Shown: piece by piece, positions 16,502 through 25,751 of the stretch
Position numbering within the stretch: position 1 is the first letter of the stretch
Layout: each line of letters opens with the position of its first letter
Source of the DNA: Sphingobacterium athyrii
Lineage (GTDB): Bacteria > Bacteroidota > Bacteroidia > Sphingobacteriales > Sphingobacteriaceae
Reading direction: 5' to 3'
Assembly: GCF_003071065.1 (NCBI RefSeq)
Contig: NZ_QCXX01000003.1
Coordinates: 512,687 to 576,686, forward strand
DNA: 64,000 nucleotides
Notes under the pieces: model-generated
The model's database searches: none
Told to the model about the DNA's origin: nothing
The model's input: only the letters and a program-made list of their open reading frames with translations
Translations under genes and position numbers: made by a program

Positions 16502-18091
16502 ATGCAAGCACATAAAATACCTTTATTTAAACACTGGGTCTCGGAAGGTCTCGCACGGGCAGTCATCTTTGCGATATTGATGACATCACTTTGCTGTTTT
16601 GCCTTATATAGCAGTCCTGTAACCATTATGGGATTCTACGGTATCGATGCTACGGCCATGCAATACGGAATGGTGGTTATTTATGGCTCGACCGTAACTT
16701 TCCTGGCGCTAGATGTGCGCATCGTAAAACGCTTTACTTCGCGAGGCTATTTGCTCCTGGCCCTCGCCATCAATGGAATATGTGCCTTGATCTGCTTCTA
16801 TAGCAGAAATTGGACAATCTTTATAATCGGCCAATTTTTACAGGGGATGACATGTGCTCTTTTGTCAGGTATCGTACTCAACCTAATCTTTCCACGGCTG
16901 GAGTCGACCAGAGCAAAGGTAATTGGCTACACAATTTTATATGCTGGTATACAGATTTCAGTGCCACTATATGCCATATTCTGTAGCGCTATCCTGTATG
17001 TCAGGGATTTCAATTGGCTATTTTATGGTATTATCATGCTACTTATACTACTTGGGCTAAGCGTATTGATTACCATGCATCCAAACGCCAGGCTTCATAA
17101 AAAGCTACCATTATATCAGGTCGACTGGATCGGTTATATCTATTACACCTACATTACCTTAGCTCTTGGATATATTCTTGTATATGGGCAACAGTTGGAC
17201 TGGCTGGATAATCCGTACATTAAAACACTAAGCCTTATTTTAGGTCTTGTGCTTATTTTATTCGTCCTACGGGAAATGCGACTGAAACGACCTTTAATTG
17301 ACCTTCACATTTTTGGAACCAAAAACTTTGTATTGGGACTATTATTACTAGTGATTTTCTACCTCTTTAAGGGAAGTACAGGACTGACCTATAGCTATGT
17401 GGAGAATGTTTTGTCCACCGATTCCCTACACACAATCCCGCTCTGGCTCGCCGTGATTGCAGGAACCTTACTAAGCATGTTTGTGACGGCCCGCTTTGTC
17501 TTAAGTGGGACGAATCTGATGCAGCTCATGCTTGTGGGATTTATGATTATGGCCATGTATTACGGCTATATGCTCCTGTTTGTCTCCGTGGTAGGGGAGA
17601 GCTTAGATTTTATCCTACCCATGTTTATTTATGGTCTTGCCACTGGAGCGCTGTTTGTACCAATTGTTTTTTTTACAGCTTCGGCAGCGCCACAAGGGAT
17701 GGCACTATACGCCTCCCTATTAGGTATCTTCGCCCGATTCGTTGGATTCTGCAGTAGCATTGCCCTTAATAACCAGCTACAGCTCTATACAAAGGGAGCT
17801 ATCCGCGAAAAACTACGCGAAACGCTGACGGAAACAAACCCGCTTATCCCTCCGGTATGGCAGGATATTCAAAATACTTATATAAATGCCGGGAACGATA
17901 TGTATGTGGCTAAAAACGCATCGGATTTTCTTTTTAATAAGCTAATCAAACAGCAGTTATTTGCACGAGCGGTGCGGGATTATTATGATGTAATGCTTGT
18001 TATACTGCTTTGTGTCATTATCGCTTTGTTGTTGGTACCAAGGATCCGCAATATTGTCCTAAAGCTTGGAAAGAATAATATCCCTTATTGA
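16502..18091 (+). CDS. EmrB-like MFS efflux pump (14-helix type)
   Basis: The 529-residue protein is almost wholly hydrophobic, with about 14 predicted membrane helices, which fits the DHA2 (EmrB) family of drug/proton antiporters. The first loop holds TIMGFYGIDATAMQYGMVVI in the place where EmrB proteins keep their helix 1-2 region. A basic cytoplasmic tail closes it (PRIRNIVLKLGKN). Paired with the adaptor and TolC genes just upstream, it should form a tripartite pump spanning both membranes. Only 12 bases separate its stop from that of the convergent AraC regulator. Confidence 0.88.
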   Translation: MQAHKIPLFKHWVSEGLARAVIFAILMTSLCCFALYSSPVTIMGFYGIDATAMQYGMVVIYGSTVTFLALDVRIVKRFTSRGYLLLALAINGICALICFYSRNWTIFIIGQFLQGMTCALLSGIVLNLIFPRLESTRAKVIGYTILYAGIQISVPLYAIFCSAILYVRDFNWLFYGIIMLLILLGLSVLITMHPNARLHKKLPLYQVDWIGYIYYTYITLALGYILVYGQQLDWLDNPYIKTLSLILGLVLILFVLREMRLKRPLIDLHIFGTKNFVLGLLLLVIFYLFKGSTGLTYSYVENVLSTDSLHTIPLWLAVIAGTLLSMFVTARFVLSGTNLMQLMLVGFMIMAMYYGYMLLFVSVVGESLDFILPMFIYGLATGALFVPIVFFTASAAPQGMALYASLLGIFARFVGFCSSIALNNQLQLYTKGAIREKLRETLTETNPLIPPVWQDIQNTYINAGNDMYVAKNASDFLFNKLIKQQLFARAVRDYYDVMLVILLCVIIALLLVPRIRNIVLKLGKNNIPY

Positions 18092-18103
18092 ATTAAGATA
18101 GCC

Positions 18104-18892
18104 TTACTTTAACTTAGAACGAAAATCTGAAGGGCGGATATTTGTCAGTTGGAAAAAAGTATTGCTGAAAGCCGAAATATTAGAATAACCGACCTGATAG
18201 GCAATCTCACTTATGGAAAGACTCGTATCTTTGAGTAGTTCCATCGCACGTATGACGCGGAGCATTTTGAGATATTGAACAAAGGAAAGGTGCAAACACT
18301 GTTGAAAAAGCCGAGTCAAACTGCGGACACTGAGACCGAATTTTTGGGCAGACTCTTCCAAGCTTAACGGCTCGCCAATACGATGGCGCATATCATCGGT
18401 GATGGCACGTATACGGCTATCGTCCGTGGTAGGTAGTTGAATAGAAAATTTCTGCAAATTTTCATGTGCGAGCAGCTTTTTCATGGTAGACATCAATTCA
18501 TACTCCCAGCAGCCAGCAAAATAATTGCCCTGCCAGGTCTCACTAAAGGCAAGCAGTTCAAACAATAACCTGCTGACGGGATAGATGCCAAGTTCTTTGT
18601 AAAAGGCCCCATCATCAGCCGCGGGGAAATAGATATTGATGATATGAAGATCTTGTGCATTATACATCAGGTTGTGCGCATAATCTGCTGGGATCCAAAT
18701 ATAATGATTCGAGGGAATGTAATAATCACGCTCCAGAGTTTGAAGATAGGCTATACCACCAAATACCAGCAGCAACTGTCCTTTGGTATGCTGATGGGCC
18801 GGCAATTTCTGCTCTATCTGTTGACGCATCACTAAAATGGATCCGGGATACTGGTCAATGGTTTTTGAAAGCTCGTTTACGTATTCCATCAA
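18104..18892 (-). CDS. AraC-family transcriptional regulator
   Basis: The 262 residues have a cupin-like N-terminal sensing half (SNHYIWIPADYAHNLMYNAQ) and a C-terminal double helix-turn-helix (LSLEESAQKFGLSVRSLTRL and LSISEIAYQVGYSNISAFSN). The domain ends with FFQLTNIRPSDFRSKL, the usual AraC finish. A second ATG one codon in is equally possible as start. It is convergent with the efflux operon and is the best candidate to control it, for example through the repeat at 13767-13795. The inducer is unknown. Confidence 0.9.
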   Translation of the reverse strand: MMEYVNELSKTIDQYPGSILVMRQQIEQKLPAHQHTKGQLLLVFGGIAYLQTLERDYYIPSNHYIWIPADYAHNLMYNAQDLHIINIYFPAADDGAFYKELGIYPVSRLLFELLAFSETWQGNYFAGCWEYELMSTMKKLLAHENLQKFSIQLPTTDDSRIRAITDDMRHRIGEPLSLEESAQKFGLSVRSLTRLFQQCLHLSFVQYLKMLRVIRAMELLKDTSLSISEIAYQVGYSNISAFSNTFFQLTNIRPSDFRSKLK

Positions 18893-19385
18893 TGGCTTAA
18901 ATTTATCTTATACTGCTTGATAGCCTGTATGTAGAGTTTTGATCTATATGCTATCAATATCTTGATCATCCGGTTGACTTAGTTTAGAATCATTATAAAG
19001 AATATACAATTATACAGCTTTGTAACGAATAAGTCAAACGACCTAATTTGACTGCGCACAAAACCACATGAAAAGCGTTTACATTTTTGTACAAAAGATA
19101 TGGATAACGTTTTTTGTTTTTTCACCCTAAAAACGTACTTCTTACAATTTCGATCCGATTTATTACCTAATCTATTTTTTTTCCTATTCAATTAATTTTT
19201 GAACAATATGAAATAATTTACTCGAAAAGGGCTTTAATAGGACTTGTATAACCATTCTCAGCGAGAATACGTATTTCTACCCCTGCCACCAGTATAATTA
19301 TTTTCGAGGTAACACCCATTTAAAATTAGCATTCTTCTTGTTCTACGCTATTAGGATCAACTTTAAACAACAAAGAGGATAAATT
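18893..19385. other. 493-base intergenic region before the ECF sigma gene
   Basis: This A+T-rich stretch holds no convincing gene. It contains three symmetrical sites: the palindrome TTTTGTACAAAA (19085-19096), the small hairpin ATTCTC-AGC-GAGAAT (19254-19268) and the palindrome AATACGTATT (19266-19275). These probably belong to the control region of the sigma factor gene at 19386 or of the AraC gene on the other strand. No clear TTTG/TAnnTTTG promoter pair is present on the plus strand. Confidence 0.5.
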
Positions 19386-19886
19386 ATGAACAACTACAAT
19401 TTAAACGTACTAATTAAGGAGAAAAGAGGGTTGCTAAACCATTTTGCTACTAAATTTACAAACGACCCAGATGAAAAAGAAGACTTGATCCAAGAAACGT
19501 GGATCCGGGCATTAAAATCTATAGATAAATTTGTGCATCACCCCAAATTAATGAGCTGGTTATATGTAATTATGAAGCATACATATATTAATAAATACCG
19601 TAAGGCTAAACGTGTAGGGGAAATCCAAGAGACCTATATTGACCTAGAACGTTCCAATAATACTGTTCATAATAGGGGAGTAAGCAAATTTGTGGCGGAA
19701 GACATCGAAAAGGCAATGTGTAGTCTGACGCAGGATAATTATGAGATCTTCCGATTATATTTAGATGGGTACAAGTACCATGAAATTGCCAGTTACTTTA
19801 ACATGCCGGAAGGAACAATAAAAACAAGAATTCATATGGCCCGCAAAAAATTACAGAAACAGCTTAAAGCTTATAAATTGAATTGA
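19386..19886 (+). CDS. ECF-type RNA polymerase sigma factor
   Basis: The 166 residues match a region 2 / region 4 sigma factor without region 3. Region 2 is seen in DEKEDLIQETWIRALKSIDK and MSWLYVIMKHTYINKYRKAK, and region 4 in FRLYLDGYKYHEIASYFNMP followed by EGTIKTRIHMARKKLQKQL. ECF factors redirect RNA polymerase to small regulons, often for envelope or general stress. No anti-sigma gene is adjacent: the next gene on the plus strand is a pyrophosphatase 1.6 kb away. It stands at the left edge of a long run of stress genes, so it may control some of them, but no shared promoter motif was established. A terminator follows it. Confidence 0.9.
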   Translation: MNNYNLNVLIKEKRGLLNHFATKFTNDPDEKEDLIQETWIRALKSIDKFVHHPKLMSWLYVIMKHTYINKYRKAKRVGEIQETYIDLERSNNTVHNRGVSKFVAEDIEKAMCSLTQDNYEIFRLYLDGYKYHEIASYFNMPEGTIKTRIHMARKKLQKQLKAYKLN

Positions 19887-19914
19887 TCGTACACTATTTT
19901 TTATAATTATATCC

Positions 19915-19950
19915 AGAGCCAAACGGAATCTCCTTTTGGCTCTTTTATTT
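19915..19950 (+). terminator. Intrinsic terminator after the sigma factor gene
   Basis: AGAGCCAAA (19915-19923) pairs with TTTGGCTCT (19935-19943), with a further GGA/TCC pairing inside. It is followed by TTTATTTTT. Strong stem and T-tract support termination of the gene ending at 19886. Confidence 0.85.
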
Positions 19951-20036
19951 TTACCTTCCATCGTGCACGTTGAAATGCTCATGAAGCAGGACCGAGCGAG
20001 CGACAAAAGTACTAGCCAGATCAAATTAAATAAATA

Positions 20037-20057
20037 AGCGCACAGACTTTGTGCGCT
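20037..20057 (-). terminator. Hairpin after the SDR gene
   Basis: AGCGCACA (20037 onward) pairs with TGTGCGCT (to 20057) around the loop GACTT, an 8-bp stem. On the minus strand it lies 79 bases beyond the SDR stop and leads into a T-rich stretch (TTATTTATTTAATTT). Confidence 0.55.
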
Positions 20058-20135
20058 ATATATAATCCTTCGCAGTTTACCAGAGATAGAGTGGCTATTG
20101 CGTTGTCTTTTTTAGCTCTTGCAGTATTGACAATT

Positions 20136-21020
20136 TTATATTGCAATTTTACCGCCTGTTACGGCGATAGTGGCTCCAGCAATGTAACTGCTTTCCTCTG
20201 ATGCCAGAAATACGTACGCAGGGGCAATTTCCGCTGGCTGTGCTGGCCTTTTAATTGGACTATCCTTACCAAAGTTCTCAGGTTCGGGCATTGTGGATGG
20301 AATTAAAGGTGTCCATACTGGACCAGGGGCGACGGCATTGACGCGAATTCCCTTATCCTGCTCAAGCAGCATCTGTGCAAGATTGGCTGTAAAATTTTGA
20401 ATGGCACCTTTTGTGGCTGCATAATCCAATAGCACGGCGTTGGGATGGTAGGAGTTTACGGATGCTGTATTAATAATGGAACTGCCTGGTTTCATATAAG
20501 GAACTGCGGCTTTACACAAGTAGAACATACTCCGTATATTGGTTTCGAAAGTACGATCCCATTCTTTGGATGTAAGCTCCTCCAAGGTTTTATGAGCCAT
20601 TTGATAGGCCGCATTGTTAACCAGAATATCAATACCACCTAGTTCCTTGACACAGAGAGCAATCAATTCGTTAGCATAGGCTTCGTCTCGTAAATCACCT
20701 TTGGAAATAATGGCCTTACGACCTTCGCTTTCAACAAGACGTGCAGTTGCTGCTGCATCCTCATCCTCGATATCATAACCATAGTTAATAACCACATCTG
20801 CACCTTCACGGGCAAAAGCGATCGCTATCGCACGACCTATTCCGGAATCAGCACCAGTGATGATGGCTTTAGCATCCTTTAATTTTCCCGTGCCAATATA
20901 GCTCTCTTCGCCGTGGTCAGCTTGTGGCTTCATTTCTAGTTCTACTCCCGGTACTTCTTGTTTCTGCTTTGGAAATGGGGGCACCGGATATTTTGTGTGT
21001 GGATTTTTGAATTGTGTCAT
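20136..21020 (-). CDS. SDR-family oxidoreductase, general-stress type
   Basis: The 294 residues are a classical short-chain dehydrogenase with an N-terminal extension of about 45 residues (PHTKYPVPPFPKQKQEVPG). That extension marks the stress-induced SDR group (YhxC/YdaD-like in Bacillus). Visible motifs are the NAD(P)-binding loop TGADSGIG (55-62), NNAA (135-138), and the catalytic Ser187, Tyr200 and Lys204 (LDYAATKGA). Members reduce or oxidise small carbonyl compounds with NAD(P)H; the real substrate is seldom known. It is monocistronic. A second, more distant SDR is at 61362-62135. Confidence 0.92.
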   Translation of the reverse strand: MTQFKNPHTKYPVPPFPKQKQEVPGVELEMKPQADHGEESYIGTGKLKDAKAIITGADSGIGRAIAIAFAREGADVVINYGYDIEDEDAAATARLVESEGRKAIISKGDLRDEAYANELIALCVKELGGIDILVNNAAYQMAHKTLEELTSKEWDRTFETNIRSMFYLCKAAVPYMKPGSSIINTASVNSYHPNAVLLDYAATKGAIQNFTANLAQMLLEQDKGIRVNAVAPGPVWTPLIPSTMPEPENFGKDSPIKRPAQPAEIAPAYVFLASEESSYIAGATIAVTGGKIAI

Positions 21021-21482
21021 AGCATGAATTTTATAGTGACATTAAATATTTCTTTTAAGTGGTCCAATGTTATAGCAAACATCCTCCCGGAAACAATAAC
21101 GGTTGAAGTATTTATAACAATTTGCCTACTGATTACAGTGCGATTTTTGCATCTATTTTATCTTTCCTTTACACTTTTAGAGTGTTTAAGGAATGTAAAA
21201 AGTTTTCTTCATTGCTTTATGAATTAGTTTTTAAACTGAACAGTAGTGAACCGCGTATCGTTCAAAAAAAATAACGATATACCTCAACTGATCGGTATAG
21301 ATAGCGTGAAGATAAACCTCAACATTCTACGATCGCCAGCCGCTTACGTTTCCCGATGGCTTCGGTTTTCACTTAAAATACAGCGCACACCCTTTCGGTA
21401 GGCAACTATTATGGCGGTAGCGTTGTTCAAGATACAGTTAGAACCTGTTTAATATCAGGACACAAGTAAAAACAACAAAACA
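21021..21482. other. 462-base intergenic region between the SDR and pyrophosphatase genes
   Basis: This holds the divergent promoters of both neighbours. No convincing gene is present. One plus-strand stop-to-stop frame near 21320-21420 reads somewhat protein-like (PLTFPDGFGFHLKYSAHPFG) but has no start and only about 32 codons, so it could be a relic or chance. Confidence 0.4.
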
Positions 21483-22289
21483 ATGATCACTATAAAGCAT
21501 ATCTTTTGTACAGCCGAAACACCAAAAGGTTCAAATGCCAAATACAATTACGATCCGAATTGTGGAGGATTTGTACTTGCTAAGTACCTACCTCTGGGAT
21601 TTGTTTTTCCCTACGATTTTGGTTTTATTCCAGGAACGGAGGGTGAAGATGGAGACCCACTGGATGTTATTATAATAGCTGAGCAGGGAACTTTTCCGGG
21701 CTGCATGATGAAATGTAGAGTCATAGGCGCAATAAAAGCTGTACAGCAGGAGACCGGTGAGATGGTGGAGAATGACAGGTTTCTGGTCGTTCCTGAAACT
21801 TCAATGATCTTTGGAAATATTCATAGAGTGGCACAATTGCCCGACACGGTGCTAGAAGAGTTGCAAAATTTCTTTATCAGCTATAATAAACAGGAAGACA
21901 AACTCTTTCGGCCCCTCAAAATAATGAGTGCGAAGGATGCCCTTAACGCAATAGAAATAGCAAAGAAAAAAATGAAACCGGCCAAAAAGATTGAGATTTT
22001 TGTACCGTTAACAGACAGAAAAGGAAAGCCTTTTCCAAATTACCTTTATAAAAATATTAAGAAGCAACTCACAAAAGATTTTGGTGGGATGACCGCTTAT
22101 ATACAAGCTCCCGCCGAAGGAATATGGGCGGATGAGGGGCAAGAAGTGGTCAAGGATCGTATGATTGTTTACGAAGTCATGGTACCTGTCGTTGACCAGT
22201 CCTATTGGCGGGAGTATAAGCACAAATTAGAATACCAGTTTGCACAGAAAGAACTGGTGATAAGGCAAAGTGACATTGCCGTGTTTTAA
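21483..22289 (+). CDS. Family I inorganic pyrophosphatase with extra C-terminal domain
   Basis: Residues 1-165 are a family I pyrophosphatase: K20 and Y21 (SNAKYNYD), FPYDFGFIP, and the metal-binding signature DGDPLD (D56, D58, D61), then ENDRFLVVP. The usual length is about 175 residues, but this protein has 268. The extra segment from 168 (KIEIFVPLTDRKGKPFPNYL, KQLTKDFGGMTAYIQAPAEG) looks like a small ferredoxin-like domain ending in IVYEVMVPVVDQSYWREYK. By my alignment to the E. coli enzyme, E31 is replaced by N22 and several active-site tyrosines by Phe. It may hydrolyse pyrophosphate from the nucleotidyltransferases downstream, or act on another phosphate ester. Confidence 0.82.
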   Translation: MITIKHIFCTAETPKGSNAKYNYDPNCGGFVLAKYLPLGFVFPYDFGFIPGTEGEDGDPLDVIIIAEQGTFPGCMMKCRVIGAIKAVQQETGEMVENDRFLVVPETSMIFGNIHRVAQLPDTVLEELQNFFISYNKQEDKLFRPLKIMSAKDALNAIEIAKKKMKPAKKIEIFVPLTDRKGKPFPNYLYKNIKKQLTKDFGGMTAYIQAPAEGIWADEGQEVVKDRMIVYEVMVPVVDQSYWREYKHKLEYQFAQKELVIRQSDIAVF

Positions 22290-22401
22290 ACTTTCGGGAC
22301 TGGCCCTTACAATATCTAAGACCAATGGATGCATGATATACTTAAAAGTATGTAGTACAGCTGCTAGATGCCATTGTTCAAATCATAGCAGGCTAAACAG
22401 C

Positions 22402-24600
22402 TTACCAACTTATTTTGATCATTCCTGCAGCGTCCAACGCGAAATGCCCAAGGCTTATCGCCTTTATCTCCCGATATGCTGACTTAATTTTTTGTTTAAC
22501 TTTGATTGTTGATAAGACCGTTTGAGACAGCATAAGAAGCTGCATTTCTGCTTGGAGCAGGTGACTGCCCTCCATATGGAAGGTGGCTGAGTTTTTTCCT
22601 ACTCTAAATCCGGTAATAGGATAGTTGACAAAGACAATCGCACCAAGCCCTTGAATTGTGAAATATTGTCTCGGTATAATTCCGAATGCAAGTCCTGCAC
22701 CATAGACTTCCTGACCAACTGACCCACTTTTTTCCCATCCGTCATGTATGTCTTCCAGCGGAACCCAAAGATCTTTCTTGATTTCACCGGTCTTGATTTC
22801 ATCGGCGATCATCTCATCAGGTAGAAGGGGTGGATAGTAATAAGCTAATCTTCCGATTGCATATTTGATAAATTCAGGTAGCAAAACTTTTAGGGAAGGC
22901 AAAATCGCCATATCTTTAGCGACTTCCAAATAATGATGGAGGGCAGCAAATACTTCTAGTTCTTCATAAGCCGCGGTGTAAGGCGCATCGTTCAAAGGGA
23001 ACACGGCGAAGAAATAAGGAAAATTCGTACCATGACCGTAATTGCAATCCCATAGCTGACAATTTTTAAAAACCCCGGCTAGACAGCAATAACTAAGTTC
23101 CAAATAATGTTTTTCTGCTGTTTCGCGATATAATTCAAGTAGGGCTGCTGCTGCAAACGCGGTATTATTTGCCTGATAAAAGATGTCGAAAGCCAGTCCA
23201 TCAAGACTTTTAACTGCTTTTGCAGCCTCATTCAAAAATCTCTTTTCCTTTGTCAATTGCCAGGCCATGAACATTACATGGGCATAGCTCCCGGGAACAT
23301 CCTTTTCGCCACCCTTGCCGGGTTCGGTTTCTGCTTTTAAAACCTCCAATGTAGTCATTTTATAGAACACAGGCCAGTTATAATCGAAATGCTGAGCCAC
23401 CCTAATTGTATAGTCTATTGAATCAAGAAACAATTTTTTAGCTTGTTTATCACCACGCAACGCTAATCTGGATAGATTTAAAAGGGGATGGTGAAGGTAC
23501 CAGGAATCCATTACCATTTCGCGCTTCTGCTCCTCCGATCGATCTAAACCGTGTTGCAAAGCTGGATGCCATCTGACAATACTCTCTACGGTCTGATCGT
23601 AGAAGGCCTCGAGACCACTACTTATGTCTTCATAAAGCGGATGCGCTTTGCCTGTCCAGCTTAGATACTCATGCAGGGGCAACAATACTGCAAGCTGTAC
23701 CATAATCTCAGAAGGTGTATCATAATCACTTACATAGGCATTGAGATAGGGGACACCACCTGTTTGTGTCCAACAACCTTTGTTTCTATAGAGATCTATC
23801 AGCACTTTCTCAGCCGTAGACAACCAATCGTGCTTGGCAGGTGCTGGCTTTGGCAACAATAAGTAAATATTTGCAAGATGTTCAAGGAACTGTGTTGTAA
23901 TAGCCAGATCGCCACCAGGTATATCCTCACGCAAGAGAACAAAAGCATCAGAAATTATAAATTCGCGATTAGCAGGCAGTGGCTTTTCAGCATTGACAGG
24001 AAATTGAAAGCCGATTTCGGGCCATTCCCCTCCAACAGTGTCACGCAGGGAAACTTCGGCAGCTTGACAATACGAAGACATGGCACTTAAATTCTGAAAG
24101 TAAAACACTGAGCCGACCTGAGGCTTTGTCATACTGAAAAAGAGCTGGCCGGAGCGCGCCCCCACTTGCTTCGCATGGATCAGTCCATTGGTATTTTCTA
24201 TTCTTCCTTCTTTGGTAAGTGGAACTATATCCCGCGGCCAAAAGGGTATAAGCAACGGAAACTTAACTTGTAGTGTCACCGTATAACGAAAGATGGTAGC
24301 TGGGCTTTGGGGGATGAACAGAATAATACGATAATATGCTAACCGAGTTGAAGCGGTGACGAGTATCTCATCTGTGGCTTCTGTAATCGAAGCTTTTTCA
24401 AACTGACTATTCATTCCAAAGGCAAGCCTGAAAGCTATGCTTCCCCCTTCCGGCCATGAGACTACCAGCCAAATGCTGTCGCCAATGTTATAAAATCGAA
24501 GTAAGTATGCCTCCATAGCCATCTCATAGATAGGCTCGCTGTCCGAAATGTCGGATTGGACTGTTACGGACCAGGGTGTGACCGCGTTTATCATATTCAA
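22402..24600 (-). CDS. Large unknown protein, beta-sandwich plus helical (six-hairpin-like) region
   Basis: I do not recognise a family in these 732 residues. There is no signal peptide. The first 250 residues are beta-rich (SIWLVVSWPEGGSIAFRLAF, TIFRYTVTLQVKFPLLIPFW). Residues about 260-600 are helical, with a regular hairpin spacing like alpha/alpha toroid glycosidases (NKGCWTQTGGVPYLNAYVSD, VMDSWYLHHPLLNLSRLALR, GSYAHVMFMAWQLTKEKRFL). The rest returns to beta structure. A cytoplasmic carbohydrate-active enzyme is a reasonable guess, fitting the trehalose and glycogen genes just downstream, but no catalytic residues can be named. It converges on the pyrophosphatase gene. Confidence 0.75.
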   Translation of the reverse strand: MNMINAVTPWSVTVQSDISDSEPIYEMAMEAYLLRFYNIGDSIWLVVSWPEGGSIAFRLAFGMNSQFEKASITEATDEILVTASTRLAYYRIILFIPQSPATIFRYTVTLQVKFPLLIPFWPRDIVPLTKEGRIENTNGLIHAKQVGARSGQLFFSMTKPQVGSVFYFQNLSAMSSYCQAAEVSLRDTVGGEWPEIGFQFPVNAEKPLPANREFIISDAFVLLREDIPGGDLAITTQFLEHLANIYLLLPKPAPAKHDWLSTAEKVLIDLYRNKGCWTQTGGVPYLNAYVSDYDTPSEIMVQLAVLLPLHEYLSWTGKAHPLYEDISSGLEAFYDQTVESIVRWHPALQHGLDRSEEQKREMVMDSWYLHHPLLNLSRLALRGDKQAKKLFLDSIDYTIRVAQHFDYNWPVFYKMTTLEVLKAETEPGKGGEKDVPGSYAHVMFMAWQLTKEKRFLNEAAKAVKSLDGLAFDIFYQANNTAFAAAALLELYRETAEKHYLELSYCCLAGVFKNCQLWDCNYGHGTNFPYFFAVFPLNDAPYTAAYEELEVFAALHHYLEVAKDMAILPSLKVLLPEFIKYAIGRLAYYYPPLLPDEMIADEIKTGEIKKDLWVPLEDIHDGWEKSGSVGQEVYGAGLAFGIIPRQYFTIQGLGAIVFVNYPITGFRVGKNSATFHMEGSHLLQAEMQLLMLSQTVLSTIKVKQKIKSAYREIKAISLGHFALDAAGMIKISW

Positions 24601-24804
24601 TTGTTGAATTAGTTATCAAATAGCCTTTTAGGCCTTAATATGCTAGTAACTATAACCGAAAAAGTTGTGTGACTGACCAATAGTTTTACAAATGTGTGAA
24701 TTTGCTATACTTCGATAGAAAAGTATTTAAAAAGCCTGTCCGTGACGATGGCACATGCACGCTAAATAGGAGCGCGAATGGACTTTTGAGATTGGCTCGA
24801 CAAG

Positions 24805-25194
24805 CTAAAAATAACTGTGGCATTTTGCTGTTTCTCTTATCGATGAAAACAGTTGGGCTGGATGAAGATCTGTCGATAAAAAAGCTTTAATATAGTTTGT
24901 GCATCGCTGGGCCTCTTTGAAGTGTTGCTTGTCAACTATAAGAAAAATGGGTGTTCGAGGAAAATAGTCGTTAAGTAGAGAAAAAAAAAGCGCAGTATTA
25001 TTCAGCACGAGGCGATAATCTAAAAATAGGAAGTCAATTTTCCCCAAGCTGTCAATCTTGCCCCCAAAGGTTTCAATTGAAGGCCCTTCAAGAACTATCC
25101 TTGCAGGGCTTTGAGCATCTTGATCAAAAAGTATCCGGTAGGCACATCTTAGCTTACGAACGTTGGAAATTATAGCGATATTAACCTTTTCCAT
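24805..25194 (-). CDS. Degenerate receiver (pseudo-receiver) domain protein
   Basis: These 129 residues have the pattern of a response-regulator receiver: a first strand VNIAIISN, a third strand IDFLFLDYRL with an aspartate at the phosphoacceptor position, a fourth strand PIFLIVD and a fifth strand KAFLSTDL. The acidic pair after strand 1 is missing (SN instead of DD), and the invariant lysine of strand 5 is replaced, apparently by Ser. It therefore probably cannot be phosphorylated normally and may signal by protein contact or ligand binding. It has no output domain and lies downstream of two nucleotidyltransferase genes on the same strand. Confidence 0.6.
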   Translation of the reverse strand: MEKVNIAIISNVRKLRCAYRILFDQDAQSPARIVLEGPSIETFGGKIDSLGKIDFLFLDYRLVLNNTALFFSLLNDYFPRTPIFLIVDKQHFKEAQRCTNYIKAFLSTDLHPAQLFSSIRETAKCHSYF

Positions 25195-25253
25195 AGGAAA
25201 GCAATTGATTCATTTCTGATTTAGCAGACCACAAAAAGATTGAAACTATAAGA

Positions 25254-25739
25254 TCATTGACGAATTTTGTGTAATGCCTGTGCGTTTGATTGTATCTTTT
25301 CGACAGCAAAAATATTTTGCTTCTTTTGGAGTTCTTTTTCACTTACCATTTCACGTAATGACTGGCTCGAAAAGCGATTTTTGCGCTTAGTATATACAAT
25401 TTCAATACCTTCAGCGATACAAAAGTCTCTTCCAGCAAAATCCAAGGTCTTATATTCCTCGCTGACGAATAGTTTGTGAATTGGTAAGGACTGCAACATA
25501 TCTGAGAGATCATCTTCAGACTCATACGGAATAATTTCGTCTACAAATTTACACCCTTCCAATTTGATAAATCGCTCGACCATCGTTTGCGCAGCAACGT
25601 ATTCCTCTGTTAATTGGGTATTTGAATCCGTCTTAAGCCCTACAATTAAATAATCACATTGTTGTTTTGCTTCCTGCAATGCCACGATATGCCCAACATG
25701 CAACATATCAAAAATCCCAAATATTATTCCTATAACCAT
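25254..25739 (-). CDS. HxGH nucleotidyltransferase (glycerol-3-phosphate cytidylyltransferase-like), copy 1
   Basis: The 161 residues match the cytidylyltransferase-like superfamily: MVIGIIFGIFDMLHVGHI with the HxGH motif (H14, H17), then QQCDYLIVGLKTD. Near the end, KRKNRFSSQSLRE stands where the family has its second nucleotide-binding motif. Such enzymes join CTP or ATP to a phosphorylated small molecule and release pyrophosphate. The acceptor is not known here. The gene lies 12 bases after a close paralog and the two are probably co-transcribed. The C terminus (about 135-161) diverges from the paralog. Confidence 0.85.
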   Translation of the reverse strand: MVIGIIFGIFDMLHVGHIVALQEAKQQCDYLIVGLKTDSNTQLTEEYVAAQTMVERFIKLEGCKFVDEIIPYESEDDLSDMLQSLPIHKLFVSEEYKTLDFAGRDFCIAEGIEIVYTKRKNRFSSQSLREMVSEKELQKKQNIFAVEKIQSNAQALHKIRQ

Positions 25740-25751
25740 ATCCTGTCTGTT

